The translations under genes and the position numbers were made by a program. The notes below the pieces were generated by a model that saw only the letters and a program-made list of their open reading frames with translations, had not been told where the DNA came from and made no database searches. Positions 25,821-39,447 of a stretch of 64,000 nucleotides of DNA are shown here, in pieces; positions within the stretch are counted from its first letter, which is position 1; every line of letters starts with the position of its first letter. Origin of the DNA: Vandiemenella viatica. Lineage: Eukaryota; Arthropoda; Insecta; Orthoptera; Morabidae. The stretch spans positions 61,910,531-61,974,530 of the forward strand of contig CM061918.1 in the NCBI GenBank assembly GCA_031002005.1, in the 5' to 3' direction.

Positions 25821-27059
25821 TATAAATATTATAATTTTTTGTTTGTTTAAACTTTCACTACATTCTTTTTATTATATGCATGTGTGTGAGTAATATATAC
25901 ATAATGTCTCAGTTGCCATCACTCACATTGCAATGTGAAACAAACTAAGTGAGAAGCTGGAATTGTCATTTTATATGTAGTATTTTACCAAGAGAAATGT
26001 GAACTGATTCAAAATAAAAATGACATTATAATGAATATAGAAGACTACTGCCAAAAAAATTATTTACTATTAAACCACCGGTAGGTTGAATAAGCAGAAA
26101 AGAAAGAAAAAAGTATAATGTTATATGAATTTTTATTGGTTTTCAGTAATCAGAAATTTTCATGCTAATTATGAACAGTGCCTCGCGGCAGATTCTTTGT
26201 TTCCATTATCTAATTATGAACAGTGTTAGATTTGATCTGCTAAACATTTTTAAACAATTTTGTGTTTCATGGAATACTTATTGTATCAATTTTATACGTA
26301 GAACTGGCTATATCTGAAATAAACTTTTATTAAATATCCTTTGTTATGTTTCTCACTTACATTGACTTACATTGCAAGAGATGTATTTCAGATTTTGATC
26401 AGTTACTTTTGTATGCTGTGCCAAGCGGAGTTGCATTAATGCCTCTAGTAAGTTTTTCTTTTGTTATCATTTTCTAGGTGTCAATAGATAATTCAGAGAT
26501 GAGATCCTTCAAACATGAGGATGTATATGGGCTTAAAGGTGAAGATAGCTCATGATAATTGGTGAGTTCCTATTATTTTCAGATCTCTACAGATATGTGT
26601 GCTTAAGGGTGCTTGTGTTTTATATCACTGTTAACATTTGAGAAATGTGTTTACTACTGCTAGCCTTATATGATTTGTACAACAATATTATTGAAGGGTA
26701 GACGAGCTAGAAGTAGAATAATCTACCGGGTATTAATTCTTGTTTATTAGTCACTGAAGTAGCCCCCCTCCCCCTTTTCCAGAAAAAAGAAAATGTGATT
26801 TTACCTTTAAAATGCAGAGAAAACACTTCTGAAGACAAAATGTTGTATGTGACATATTTGATTTCACTTGTACAATTTTCTCTTCTCTAACTATGACATC
26901 CATTTCCATAAGATAAATAATAATAAAGATATATTTAATTCCTAGACTATTGTAACACCGCGAATTCAAAATTCTACCAACCTTTTCAATATGTTTTGGA
27001 CTGTTAAAGAAATTATGGTTTCACAAAAGATAGAGGGAATATTCTACAATCCTTTGTTA

Positions 27060-27985
27060 TTAATGATCCCAGTCTGTTTCCCATGTTATTTAACATCTTG
27101 TTGGAAAACATAATGAGAACATGGAAAAATACAGTGAAAGAAGAGGAGGGGTACATTTAGGCCCAAGCAAGCAGAGTCTAAAGGTGAAATGACTCACTTT
27201 TGCTGCTGATCTCGCATTACTACCAGAAAATAAACAAGCTCAAAAATGGGTGAAAAATTCCATGAGATTGCTGAAAAGCAATACTAATTGTGTCATATGG
27301 AAAATCAGTGTAAATAGAATACAAACAAAATAGTGAAAAGTATTTAAAAACTAAATGTGGACAAGAGAATAGACAAATTTAAATATCTGGATGAATGGAA
27401 CCAACCCAATAGGCTTGGTAAGGAAGCAAATAAGCAAGAGCAAGAAAGATGGACCAGATACAAGAAGAAAATGATCTCGTATAAAGTAAAGACCAGACAT
27501 TATACAACAGTTGTCAAGACAGAGGCAATCTTCAGCTCAGAATTCATGGTATGGAATAAGAAAAAGGAGATTGAGCAGTAAAATAATAAAGGTAGTAAAA
27601 TCCTGAGGAAATCCCAAGGACCAGTGAAGAGAAAAGACGGTATCTAGTGGAAGAGGAAAAATGAAGATCTTTATAGGTCTGCAGAGAAAATTACAGATGC
27701 AAGAGAATTCTGAAATTTTATGGAAACCTAATGATAATGAGTGAAAGCAGGTTAAATATATATATTCAAATACATCACTATATTAAAGGTGATAACAAAA
27801 TGGATTGCGGAGACGAGGAAAGGTACGGAAAAAATTGGGATCCATCCAGATGAGTTACGGAATCCAATAGCGTTTCAAACTAAAATTGATGAATTCAAGG
27901 GTTTACAGGAACAACTTACAAAGGCCATGACCACCTGGACAGAAGAAAGTAAAACAATGAAAAAATTCTGAGAGAAGGAAAAAAG
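27060..27985 (+). mobile_element. Decayed LINE, RT to C-terminus ('endonuclease-RT' type)
   Basis: A non-LTR RT remnant. Near 27,070 the motif B follow-on LFNILLENIMRTW is readable, then motif C LTFADDLALLPE after a shift. KFKYL and RHYTTVVKTEAIFSSEFMVW come next, then ILRKSQGPVKRKDG and LYRSAEKI. The tail IHPDELRNPIAFQTKIDEF followed by TTWTEESKTMKKF matches the conserved C-terminal WTEERKxxxSERMKxFW sequence of a common arthropod LINE group. Several stops and shifts are present. The endonuclease is not seen. Confidence 0.8.
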
Positions 27986-28499
27986 GGGAACCAGTAAACC
28001 AGTTGTTTCCCGTGATCCAAAGTAGCCCAGACTTGAGATAAGAACAGTGATTCTGGCTCCCAACATTGCAGATGCCACCCCAGATGTGCACATCATATTT
28101 AATCTTATTGCAGCTTTTCATCCATCAGCTATGATGGTTTTATTTCCTTTCTGCTTGTTTGAAATTGCCAATTGAATGTAGGGGAGTCGTGAAAAGATTT
28201 ACGTTATGGTGGTCGACTGGGTTTCTAGAGTGCAACACACAACATGGTGAACTATGATTGAAAATGAGCAAAATTGCTCCTAAAATCAGCTCAACATCTG
28301 ACGACAAACAATTCCATCCATCAAATTAATTAATAACATTTTGCTCTTTGCGACTGTATTATTTTTTTTAGACAAAAATCCTTATAATTTTTTAAAAATT
28401 AACAACAGTTTTTTTAAGGGGGGTCGCCACTGTTTGAGAAATTTCATAGTGATATGTGGAGCTATGAGCTTGAGAAATCCTGCCTTATTGCATTGTTTT

Positions 28500-28750
28500 G
28501 GTGATGGAGGTTGCATAGTTTGACTGCCTTGATGGAAATGCTGAAAGTAGTTCAGCTACTGGAGTGTGGCTTCATATTGGACAGGATGCAGCTTCGTATC
28601 TCCCTCTGGTCATTCAGATTTCGGTTTTCAACAGTTTCCTTAAATCACTCCAGGTGAAAGCGGAAACGGTCCCTTCATAAGGCAATAGCTGAATTCCTTC
28701 CCATTCCTTTTCTTCCTCTGATGATTTCGGCTAGGCGTAAAGCCATACGA
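28500..28750 (+). mobile_element. tRNA-derived SINE fragment
   Basis: The 3' body AAATCACTCCAGGTGAAAGC followed by CTGAATTCCTTCCCATTCC matches the body of the well-preserved SINE at 46,091 (AAATCACTCCAGGTGAATGC; CCGAATTCCTTCCCATTCC). The tRNA-like head is diverged. The open frame on the other strand at 28,675-28,893 is an artefact of SINE plus CA repeat. Confidence 0.6.
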
Positions 28751-28861
28751 AAGCAGCACAATGTCCATCCTGCTTGCTCATATAAAACAGGAAAGAAAAT
28801 GTTACTCACAAATAATATAATGTAAACAATGTAACAACAGTGAGAGGGTACACGTGTTATG

Positions 28862-28889
28862 CACACACACACACACACACACACACACA
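28862..28889. repeat. (CA)14 microsatellite
   Basis: Fourteen uninterrupted CA dinucleotides followed by GCACAGCACAG. Confidence 0.95.
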
Positions 28890-28899
28890 GCACAGCACA

Positions 28900-31800
28900 G
28901 TTATCTAATTTTTGCTCTTAAATCCTTTAAAAGTACAGATTGAGATTCAGGGAGCACCTGACCAATAATTATTTAATGGTGGTTTAATGAGTGGAAAGAA
29001 ATATGAGTCAAATGAGGAAAAACAATGAAAGAGAAAGGATAGGAGATGGATTCAAACTTTGAAGATAATAGGTCCATATCTTCTTATTCTTCATGGAACT
29101 TTTCCTATTGTTCCTCAGGGCCTGTAATTGTGACAAAAGGTTTGTCATACATGAGATTTGAACCTTGGTTCCTCGTTCCTCCATGGTACAGTACGGCAGT
29201 GAACATTCATGAACAATCAGGTGGGTTAGAGTATACTAAAAGATATACAGGACAGACTAAATTAGTTTTATATTTTTCAATGCAATGTCAAATTGATACA
29301 GGTCATGTTTAATTCGTTTCTGAGTAGGTAATATACTTGTAGTTCAGTAAATGAAATTTTTCTCCTCTTATTTATGTTCACAATGTTTTCTTTCTTCATT
29401 AATAGCCTATAGGATTCATACATACCCAGCTGAATGACTCTACCCAGATTCTTGAAGGCGTCCTAAGTTTAAATAATCAGCTGGTGGTTTCCTTGCACAC
29501 ACTATCTTTAACCACACCCGAAAGGAACTAATCTACTTGGTCTAAATCAGAAGACTGTAGTGGGAATTCAATCGTGGTATGTTGTCCAGTCACTCAAATT
29601 CTGTCTGAACTTCAGTCATGCTGGAAGTAAAGTTGTGCATATGTACACTGATTCATGGTATAAGTTATTGAATTGAAGTCAAGTAATTAAGATTATTGCC
29701 ATTAAATTACAACTCATTAAACCAAGTGCTGGTATTACTGTCCTAGGTCATCCATTACACGGTGTGTTCAGAACAGTACCTCTAGTCTGCAAGATGGATA
29801 TAAAATTGTAAACAGCACTTTGTAATGAGGGACTGGACTTGACTGCATTCCTTCAGTATAGCACTCACAATTCTTTTATAACTAGTGTTCACAGCGAAAA
29901 TCCTTTCCCCTTTCAGTAGACAGCATGTTACAAAGAAAATTGCAAATTGAACTGCATAAACTCTCATTTGTTAGTGACGAGGCATTATCTATTGCCTTCC
30001 CTTCTATTCTATTCAAACAAAAAATTAATCAATACTATACTACAATGAACTCTATTGACTGTAAAGTAATTTTTTGTATATAAAATTAAAAAAAGAAAAT
30101 TGAACTGTAATTAACACTGGTTTCTGTTGTGATGGAAGAAAGTAAAGATAACAGTGGAAACCTATGTTATTGGGGGTAAGGAAAAAAGAGTGAGAGAAGA
30201 ATCAGCATGAGGATTGTCTCAGGTTAAAACTTAGTGATTGTACGGTTCCCTGTAAGTATCTGTACATCTACTAGGAACTGCTGATAACAAGAACTGTATG
30301 AAACTGGAATGCAAGTTATTGTTTTTATATGTTGCAGCAAGTTGTTGAAGAAATTGTTTGTGTGTTGCCTTTCGTCCAGTTACAAATAACAAAAGTATAT
30401 GTTTCGTGAGTGGCATACTGTATGGCATCAGAGCTCTCTTTAGTGGTAGTTAGTTTGAAGGCTGTGGATTTGATCCATGATCCAGATTTTGGCTTTCCAT
30501 GGTTTCCCAAATTAATTCAAAGCAAATGCTACAATGGTTTCTTCATTGATGACCTTGTGAAATTATCAGTTTTAAAGCTCTGATCAGAACAAAAAGAAAA
30601 ATAGTGGAGTTGGTGAAGGTAGTGGTTACCGGGTGTGTATAGTGTGATGTGTTGAAAGGGAAAGAACCATGGGAATGTCATAATTTTTGCAGTGATAGGA
30701 ACAATTTTTCACAATAGGAATTTTATTTTATGATAGCATTAAATGTAGCATGTGGTTGATATATTAAAGGGCTGGGAATAATGATGTATCAAGAATGATA
30801 ATATGTCTGGTTTTAGGAAATATTGGATGATTGCTGGGCTGTAATAACTGCAATTCTCCCTTTCTCTTTCATTTTATCCCCTCTGGTTGCAATTAAACAT
30901 ATACACCAATTATAATTAAGAAAAATAGAGATTTCATTAAATCCAGCATAAGTATTGTACACTGTTCTCAATTTTAAAAAAATTATTAACAAGTTCCTGA
31001 AGATTTGTGGCTTATTGTTGAGTCCTAGTTCTGTGAAAAGACTGATGTGGGTTACTTGAAGTACGTACATTTGATGATTAATGTAACCAAAAATAGTATT
31101 AGTTTTAACATCCATTAGCATAGAGATTAATCTTCAAATGGGAAACTATTTTAATATGCTTACGTTCTCCAGGTGCAGACTGTTACAATCATCTAGTCGT
31201 GAAGAATAGAGCTGGCTGTCTGACATCCTGCAAAAAAGATTTCAAGGTGAAGGATTGAGTCAATCTATTAGTGTCCCAGTTTTTATCATCAACAGTTTAC
31301 GTCTTTAGCGCCAGAGATAAATATTATATAAAGTGTCCATTAAGAGTGCTTACCATATGTAGATGTAAATATGAAACAGGTGTATTTTGCCTGAGAAATA
31401 TAATTATTTGTGAATAAATGTGAGGTTTTATTCCACGATTGCTCGAAGTAATTATTTAGTATTTTTAGGAATTCTTCTCTATCATTTATTGGACTTCTTG
31501 AGTTTTGTTGTGAAATGAAGAGAAATCAATAAGATGTAAAATTGCATGAATGCTCTCTCTTGAATGAATGAGGTATTTCCTTTCATTTGCTGATTTGTGT
31601 ATTTCTTATAGTGAATAATTTTAGATTAATAATTTATTATAATTATCATGTCAGAGACTATTTACTATGGTTTTTTATCCTTGTGTGCACTTATTTGACT
31701 CACAAGGAGAGGAATGATGTACTGCAACAGTACTAAAATAAAGTCTGTAATGCTGAATACTATAATTCTTGGTATGTAGATTGTGTCTCCCTACAGTAAT

Positions 31801-34800
31801 TTTTCAGTTTTACGGTCATTTTTTATTTTTCACATTTCCGGGCAGGGGCTGAAATTTTCTTGCTGTTGGCCATAAATGGTAATAATTATTATTCTATTTT
31901 TAATTATAAATTAATATATGGAGAAAATTACTTCTGTTTGTACAGAATGATGAGGAGCAACTTCCTGTGAAAATTTATATGATATTCCATCTATGCTCAA
32001 GTCGGAAAAAATTTCAGAGAGGGATTCTTGGTGTTGATACACTTTTCTTTTCTTGTACACCTAATGTTGTAGACAGGAGTAGTTAAATATTATCACTTCA
32101 TCTTTACAGAAGAATTTATATTTCACTCACACTATTTAGATTAATGCAAGAGAAAAGTATAGTCTGTACTACAGATTTGAGAATGTTCCATATTACTGTG
32201 ATGGAAATGAAACATTTTTCCCCCCGCAATAAAAAACTTTTTATATTCTTTACAAAGTGCTACTGAACTTATGATTTAAAAAAACCACTGTGGAATTATT
32301 AATCATGACATACTCAAGAATGCTGCATTTGGTAACTGTTCGTTCAGATATAGTTCTTAATATGCATGACTCGCCAGTTTATAGTCTCTGGCTTGTTGTT
32401 AGCCTCATTGTCAGCATTGGGTTAGCAACAACCAGTTTCTAATGTTACTTTGTTTCATTCATTTACAAGAGCTTTTCCAGAAATCAATAACATGAATGTA
32501 TGCTGAGCAGTAATAGTTCTCTCAAATATCCTCAGCAGTTGCTTCATGGTAACAGATATCAGTGTATTTCCAGAAATTACCACCTCTTCTGATCCGTCTA
32601 CATTAGACCTAGCTTACCAACATTACATTGACCCTAGACATCTACTGGCCTCAACCTTCAGTGACAATGTATCACTAGAAAACTGATTTACTATATTTTT
32701 CCCTTCTTTTTTTAAAAAAAAATCTTTAAACATTCTAAATCTTTTCTTTACTTAAATATAAATCAGAAGTGGGCTGTATTCTGTGTGCGATTCTTGTGGC
32801 ATCAATCAAAAACAATGAAGAAGATTTTGATGGGGTTTTCACAGTTTGGAAGCTTAGGACTTGGCTTAAATCTGCAGTGTTTCTTGTGATTATATATAAC
32901 CAGTCACCAGAGCTGAAAGTGTTAATCTGTTCTTAATCTCAAAAGATATGCTCCAACCAGAAATTACACTTGATACAAAAGAAAAACATCGAATAAGCCT
33001 AATACTTCATAACAACAGTAATCAAGTTTTCTGTGTTACTGTTAAATGTTTGTGATTGGAAAAATTAATTTTAAGTTGTGTTTTTTGTGATAATGCACTT
33101 TAGATTCTGGAAAAACTATTGTTACATTTGTATTCATTTTTTCAACTTACATGTACTTTTATGTAACTTTCATTATTTATTTCCTCAATATTCTGAATTT
33201 GCTTAAGAGACATGATTTAAATGTATTCGCATTGTAACCCAGCACAAAGGCAGCCAATTAGTTGAAAGCACAAAATTTTGTGCACCGAGATTGTTATAGT
33301 TTCAAATTCTGACAGCAGTGTACAGACAAGTTAATTAATATTTTCAGGCATGAAACTCTAAGTCAGGCTGTGGTGGTCAAAAAAAATTTCTTCAGAATTA
33401 TACATTTCCCGAAGGGAATAATAAATGAGAGACAGGAAGGGGTACCACTTCACTAAATTGTATCTTTAGTGTTCCTGATTTCTGAAGTATTTATTTTTTT
33501 GTATGGAAGAAAAGAATTACTATAAGTCTTCTACTAAAATTCTCCAGCTTAAATTGCTTCCTTGAGCACCATATTGGCCCTACCATTATTCTAGCCACTT
33601 TTTTTTTTTGTAGTTCTGACTGTTTCATAATCTGTGATTGTAGCCCTTGTGTGAATATTTAGGATATTTTTTATTATAGATGTGTGTGACAGTTTCGATA
33701 AAAAAAATTATTTGTATTTTGATTACTTTATGAAGTATACTCCTTACTTCTTTTCTGCATACATTTCCTTTCAAAGTGAAAAATTGGTTAGATTTTTATA
33801 ATGCTGTTTAAAATCATCCGTTCTGGGATTTGAAATATGAATTCTTTGTTGATGGATTATTTGTGATGTTTGAATGAAGCTGGCAAGCAAGAAATTGTGA
33901 AAAACCATTTTATAAATTTTTGAGTTGCTAGAACTGTTTTAAAATTTTTTCACCACAACCAGTTGTCTCTGGCATTACACAATTTTTTAAAATAATCTAT
34001 TAACAGATTTCTAGAATGTATATTATTTTATGATGTGTGATCTCACCTTTCATCCTGTGTGTTGATTTGTTAGCTTATATTTTGTGTATCATTTTGTTAT
34101 GTACCTGGGCACATATTTCTGGTGTTTTATTTTTGTTACATCATATTATATGATATAAAACTGGGTTCATTATTCTTTCCACATGACTGAGTAATATTAA
34201 GTTCATCCAAACAAGATTTTTAGTATATTTTTAATTTTGAAATATGATATATTTCTTTATGAAAAAGTAAGAAGCAGTGGTATTTTGTTTCTTGTTTAAA
34301 TTCATTTATAAAAGAATTATATTGGTACTTTTTTGTGTTTATATCTGAAGCCTATTAATTGTAGTACAAATCTATGTTTTTTCTTGCGTAGACATGAACA
34401 AGCTTTTTGCTGCAAATCTATTAGTGAAGATTAAATGACATTCATATATGATATTACATACACTATGTATTAGTTTTGTAAGTCTTATCAACAGAATATA
34501 AAGATTCTAAATTTTGTTTTGGTGTTCATATGATTTACAGAAAGCAAAGCTCGTTACTCAAGTATAATCCTTCACCTTATTAATTTGGTACCCACATGTT
34601 TATGGCTGAAATAACTTATATTTATAGTCTGTTTTAACCCTGTTATAATTTTCTTTAACTTCAAGCTTTAATTTTCAGCTGCTTAAATTACATAATGTAA
34701 TCCTGATCACAGAAATTTCATTTTTTGTTAACTATCTAATAGTGGGTTGTCAAGATGCCTGCTTTGAAACTTGGAGGTCACCAGTTTATTCCTAGAATTG

Positions 34801-35269
34801 TCTGGATTTATTAAGTGCGTATAATGCAACCTGCATTTCTGTCAAAGCTTGTTTTATGAATGCGAAGTATCCTGTGGTCATTCCGTGGTTCATTTTCCAC
34901 AGTAAACTGTGGTTCATGGAGAAAGGAAACTTGTCATCCTATTTCTGTCACTTGGGCTTATCTCCTTCAGATTGTGGTCTAAGTTTTATTATTCAATATA
35001 ATTCTGTCACATCTACCAGTTCAGCTGTACATTTTAAAACTCTGCCATGATGGATTCTGTGAAGTACAAAGAGCCCAGGTTCAAATCTTTGGTCTGGCGT
35101 ACCAGCTGTAGTGATTACAATTTTTAAGTTATTACCTATAATAACTTAGGTAAAGGCTGAGTTGGTTCCCAACATTCTGCCCAAAAATTTACCAAATACA
35201 CAAACTTTTTTTTTTTTCACCATGTCATCATTCTCTGGACTCCATCTCTTCCTATCTCAAAATACTCAT
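28900..35269. other. Long AT-rich stretch, little identified
   Basis: Apart from a weak SINE-like piece at 30,440-30,560, and B-box-like remnants near 29,150 and 35,070 (GGTTCAAATCTTTGG), I see no gene, exon or named repeat. It is likely intron of a plus-strand gene or intergenic DNA. Confidence 0.4.
30440..30560 (+). mobile_element. SINE fragment
   Basis: GATCCAGATTTTGGCTTTCC and ATGGTTTCCCAAATTAATTC correspond to ATCCAGATTTGGGTTTTCC and ATGGTTTCCCCAAATCACTC of the SINE at 46,091. It is diverged and truncated. Confidence 0.55.
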
Positions 35270-35445
35270 TATCGGGTGCCAGGGATTGGAATAAGTTACC
35301 AAGAGAAATGATGAACAATTTACCAAAAAGGTTTAAAGCTAAAATTTGCATAGGGAAAATGTAGGTCGGTGCAGGAAAGAGGGAAGATGGGTGTCTAGGG
35401 ATATTGCCACTGGAGCATGCGCTCCATCGCAGTTTAATTAAATAT
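35270..35445 (+). mobile_element. LINE 3'-end fragment (9.4-kb family)
   Basis: CAGGGATTGGAATAAGTTAC, then GATGAACAATTTACCAAAAA, then ATTGCCACTGGAGCATGCGC and CAGTTTAATTA match the last coding codons and 3' UTR of the LINE at 9,356-10,765. It is a very short 5'-truncated insertion of the kind LINEs leave. Confidence 0.75.
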
Positions 35446-36082
35446 TGTTATTATTTTGTGAGATGGACTCCCACATCACCCTCCCTCCATAATGTTCTCC
35501 TGTTTACGAAGGGACAAGTCCCGAAATTTTCGTTGTTTTTCCTGTTTTTGTGTGTTCACCCCACGAAACCATCATCTAAGGTAAGTGGTGGTTCATTTTG
35601 CTATCCTTCTTTTGTGAATCTACTATTATCTGTTTCATATTTTCTAATTCTTGTCTTCCTCTACAGTCTATGGCTTCAACTATTTCCTCTGACAACAAAT
35701 AAATCCTTTATGTTCTAAATTTTGACCCACCATCCTGTTTCTTCATTCTGCGAGAGACTACTTTGACTTCACTTGATCATAACCTTACATAACATAGATT
35801 ATGATAAAAATCAGGATATAGGAAGAAAAGGTAAGGAAGTGTCATGAATTAATATAGACATCAATAAATAAATGAAACTTTGGATTGTAAGGCTTTCATA
35901 AGCACAAGAAAAATATCATGCCTACACAATAGAAGTATTAGGCAAACTGCCAGGACTGGTTTAAGTTTGAGAGTGGACAGGGATTGTATGGGTTCAAAAA
36001 TGGACAAGAAACATTAGGGAATGAGGTTCATTGTTGAAGAGAATAATCAATCAATAAAGTGACCACAAACATAAGGTTTGAT

Positions 36083-36443
36083 CAGTGGCGTAGTTAGGTC
36101 AACAAGGGCCCCGGTGCAAAACATTTATTTTGGGCCCTCAGGCCAGATGGACGACCTTTTTTGTTTTTTGTTGCTGGTAGGGGCCCCCTGAGCTGAGGAT
36201 GGGGACCCTTAAGTTGTGCATAGGGGCCCCTGAGCAGTGGTTGGGGGCCCCCTGAGCAGTGAGGACCCTTAGTGAGGGGCTTCCTGTGTCTCAGGGGCCC
36301 CCTTAGACGACTGTAGAGCTAAAAAAAAAAGGTCGCCAGTTTGCCCATGAAGCCTCGTGGGCCCTCTCAACCGCGCTTGGGGGCCCCCTGAGCGTAGGGG
36401 CCGGTGCACTGCACCGCCTAGCCCCATAGTAGCTACGCCCCTG
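36083..36443. mobile_element. GC-rich hAT-type MITE with 8-bp target duplication
   Basis: A 361-bp element. The left end CAGTGGCGTAGTTAGG and right end AGCTACGCCCCTG are imperfect inverted repeats. Exact 8-bp direct repeats GGTTTGAT flank it (36,075-36,082 and 36,444-36,451), as for hAT. The interior is rich in GGGGCCCCCTGAG repeats, in contrast to the AT-rich surroundings. The 61-codon open frame on the minus strand (36,269-36,454) is an artefact of these repeats. Confidence 0.85.
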
Positions 36444-36451
36444 GGTTTGAT

Positions 36452-39375
36452 CAAAAAATATACATGGATTTATAAAAAAATCATAGGCTGTATAAGCCTA
36501 ATAGTCTTTTTTATGCTGTGAAAAAAATGTAACAATTACCTCAAACAATGAAATAATTTAATGTAAACATGCATATAGTGCATTGATTGTGTATAGCAAA
36601 ATTCCCACTGGAACTGAGCCCCATTGCAATCTATAATGTAATTTGATTAAATTGATATTTTTAAGAGATATTTTGAAATTTATACAAATTATTATTCTGT
36701 CAGTTGGTAAAAGTTTACAGTGAACAAAAATTTCCATTTCCAAGTGTTACATAACTTATTAATAACATGTGTTAGTAATGACTAATGAAAATCTATCAGG
36801 TTTCTAACAGGGTCAGAGAATACGTTCACAATCAGGTAGAGCAAAGAAGAAATGGGAATAGCTCCTGAAATTGGAACTTATCACTAGGCATATTCTTTGT
36901 AGGTGTAGAAGAAGATTAAAGTGTCTTAATAATTATTGTTGATGCTGAAACACATGTAATAAAATTTTGCAGAGTCGAGAAATTTAGAATTTCAAGTAAT
37001 TGTGGTTATAGTACTGAATTTATTCATCTTATGAATCTTTGCTGAAGACATTTACTCAGCTTGAAGCTTTAAAAGGAAGGGCATGGGGGTATTAACATGA
37101 TAAAGTGAGATCTGGAGTTTTCCACAGTTTCCTTTAGCATATGAAGCACCAATGAAAACCAGAAACTCTGAAAAACAAAAATCTTCAGACACATCAAATA
37201 AACTAATAAATCAATAAAATAAACCACACATCTGAGGACAGTGAAGGAGAAACGACGCGTATGAACTTATGTCCAACAACGATTAAGGAAACAGGAAAAT
37301 ATATTTCAGGAGAGGTAAGATATACCAAATAACAACTCCAAAAAAGTTATTAAGACGCGCCATTATATTTACTGAGACACTCATTGTTATCTAATAGAAT
37401 CACAGATGTGCTAAGCAATTTTTTCCATTTTTTTTCTCATTTTCATAACAATAAAATCAAATGAGGAATATACAGTTTTCTTTCATAATAAATGAACAGT
37501 AATGTAATACTGTCAGTCTGTACATATCCTTCCTGAAATGATTATAATACTCTATTTAAAACAATTTATATATTATTATTGTAGCTTTACAACACAAACA
37601 ATATATGTTTAATATAATTAGTTATGCATAAATACTGATTACATAAAATCAGCAGCTTTGGTGCACCAATATACATCACTTGCAACTAAGCATTTAATGC
37701 TTTGTTATATGAAAGAAATTTTCCAGTCTTCCTCAGAAGCTGTGCATTAACTTATACGTTAACAATACATTACACAAATCACAGAAAAAAATCACCGTTA
37801 ACACTGCACTCTTATATACTTCGATGTGCTGGTACACTTTCACAGTGATGCAAAGTCGCTATATTGAAATTTTTCATCCTGCAAATAGATTATTGTAACT
37901 ATGCTGGTCCCACATTAAATGTTTAGCAATGTCAAATAAATTTTTAAGGCAAACAAAATGTTTCAAGAATTTCATATTACAAGCAATTCATTCCTCCATC
38001 TTCAAATAATTATGTTTACTGGTTTCTTCTTAGATATTTAAAAAATAAACTGTTTGGCAATTAATTTCTTCATTTTTAATTTATGGAATGGATAATATCC
38101 TGCATGTAAAATTTCAACTTAGGATATCAACATATTTGTTGGCATGACACACAGAGGTGTAGTACCAAATCACTGTTTATGAAGATGGAGAAATGAAGTG
38201 TATTTTTATAATTTACATCCACAAATAGCCATTAATTTGAGCAATACAAATTCATTGTTTCTAAATATTTCAATGACACCAAAATGGTGTTACCGAATAG
38301 TTACTACTAATAAACATGGTTTTTTTTTCATATAAGTATATACAATTTAGAGATTTCCATTCCTTTCATTAAACATCATATTTCTTTTAAAAGTGGTAAC
38401 TACATGTAATTAATTCTTAATTATGTTTAAGATATTTTAAAATAAAACATTAGATTACTTAGTTCAATGCATTTCATTTTCCAGAAGCATAACATTAAAT
38501 ATTACTAAAGACCAGCTTTAGATTTTTGCGTTAGCAAGTATTTCATTAAGAAAAGTTGTGATCCTGCATTAGTCTAAATCCTGTTGCCCATATGCAGCAG
38601 GCTCCACAGTTCACTTCATATTAAAAATGTATCACAAGTCTGAGCTTTATACATACTGTGTTCTACATCAGTACAATTCAGAAACCTTTATTGAAAACTG
38701 TTTTTATCTCACGAACATTGAATTCAAAATAAAACATTTAAGGAATCAAATCCTGGATGTTAAAAGAAGTAAACTAAATGAACACTTTTAATACTTTCTG
38801 CTTTGCAATACAACTGTCATTTATGAAATTATTTGTACACTTAGTAATAAAAGGCATTTTCATACAATTATGGTAAATTATAATTAATCAACATTTAGAA
38901 TTAATTTGTTTTATTATAGATAAGTTGGGGGCTTGCATTTTTATTATTAAGTTTGTTATGTTTCTATCATGCATGGTTTTCATTTTGTTTGTTTGAATGT
39001 TTCCATGTGCTTACTGAATTATTTTCACACAGAAGGGCTATAAACTGCTTAGTATTTACCCTTTAACGTATATTAATGTTTATCTTCTGTTGGCCAAACT
39101 ACTAAAAATAAGAAACATAAATCAAATTCATTGCAAAACAAATGACTAATCTCTACACAGAGTGCAAAAATACTTTGTATATTAAATTTTTATAATTTTA
39201 TTTTTTATCAGCTATTCTTTTTCACATACGTAAATTGTGCTATAAGTAAGCAGTTTAATTCTGGTGCATAATTTGTGCTGAATATTTATGCACAAGTCAC
39301 TGCTTTGTGTAGCTACAGTTAGGAGATTAATTGTAGTTTCAGACCAGTTTTTAAACCATCCTCTTCATGATCCAG
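36452..39375. other. AT-rich stretch without recognised features
   Basis: No gene, exon or repeat family can be supported. It is strongly AT-rich. Confidence 0.45.
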
Positions 39376-39447
39376 TACATGTGCAATATAGTTAAATGGA
39401 GAGATGGTGATACTCATGAGCTTGGACAGTTTCCAGTCATTGGCCAG
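39376..39447 (+). CDS. Possible small internal exon
   Basis: A 72-bp candidate exon, 24 codons, phase 0 to 0. It has acceptor CATGATCCAG (weak pyrimidine tract) and donor CAG|GTATGT. The translation YMCNIVKWRDGDTHELGQ then FPVIGQ looks protein-like. It loosely resembles the 'C-x-I-V-x-W ... LGQ ... GQ' stretch of DIS3L2-type exoribonucleases, but no other part of such a protein is visible, so I do not assign it. The frame also stays open through the donor to a stop at 39,552, so a terminal exon is possible. On this strand it would belong to a gene converging on the Rab gene. Confidence 0.3.

Noticed and set aside
26478..26561. Possible exon after TTTTCTAG with a GTGAGT donor at 26,562
   Set aside because: All three frames contain a stop before the donor, so it cannot be an internal coding exon. 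Frame 1 would only work as a terminal exon, and its phase does not fit the exon at 19,361.
28862..28889. CRISPR-like or tandem array signal from CA repeats
   Set aside because: It is a simple microsatellite. No spaced repeat arrays exist anywhere in the window.
36269..36454. 61-codon Gly/Arg-rich minus-strand ORF
   Set aside because: It is produced by the GC-rich repeats of a hAT MITE.
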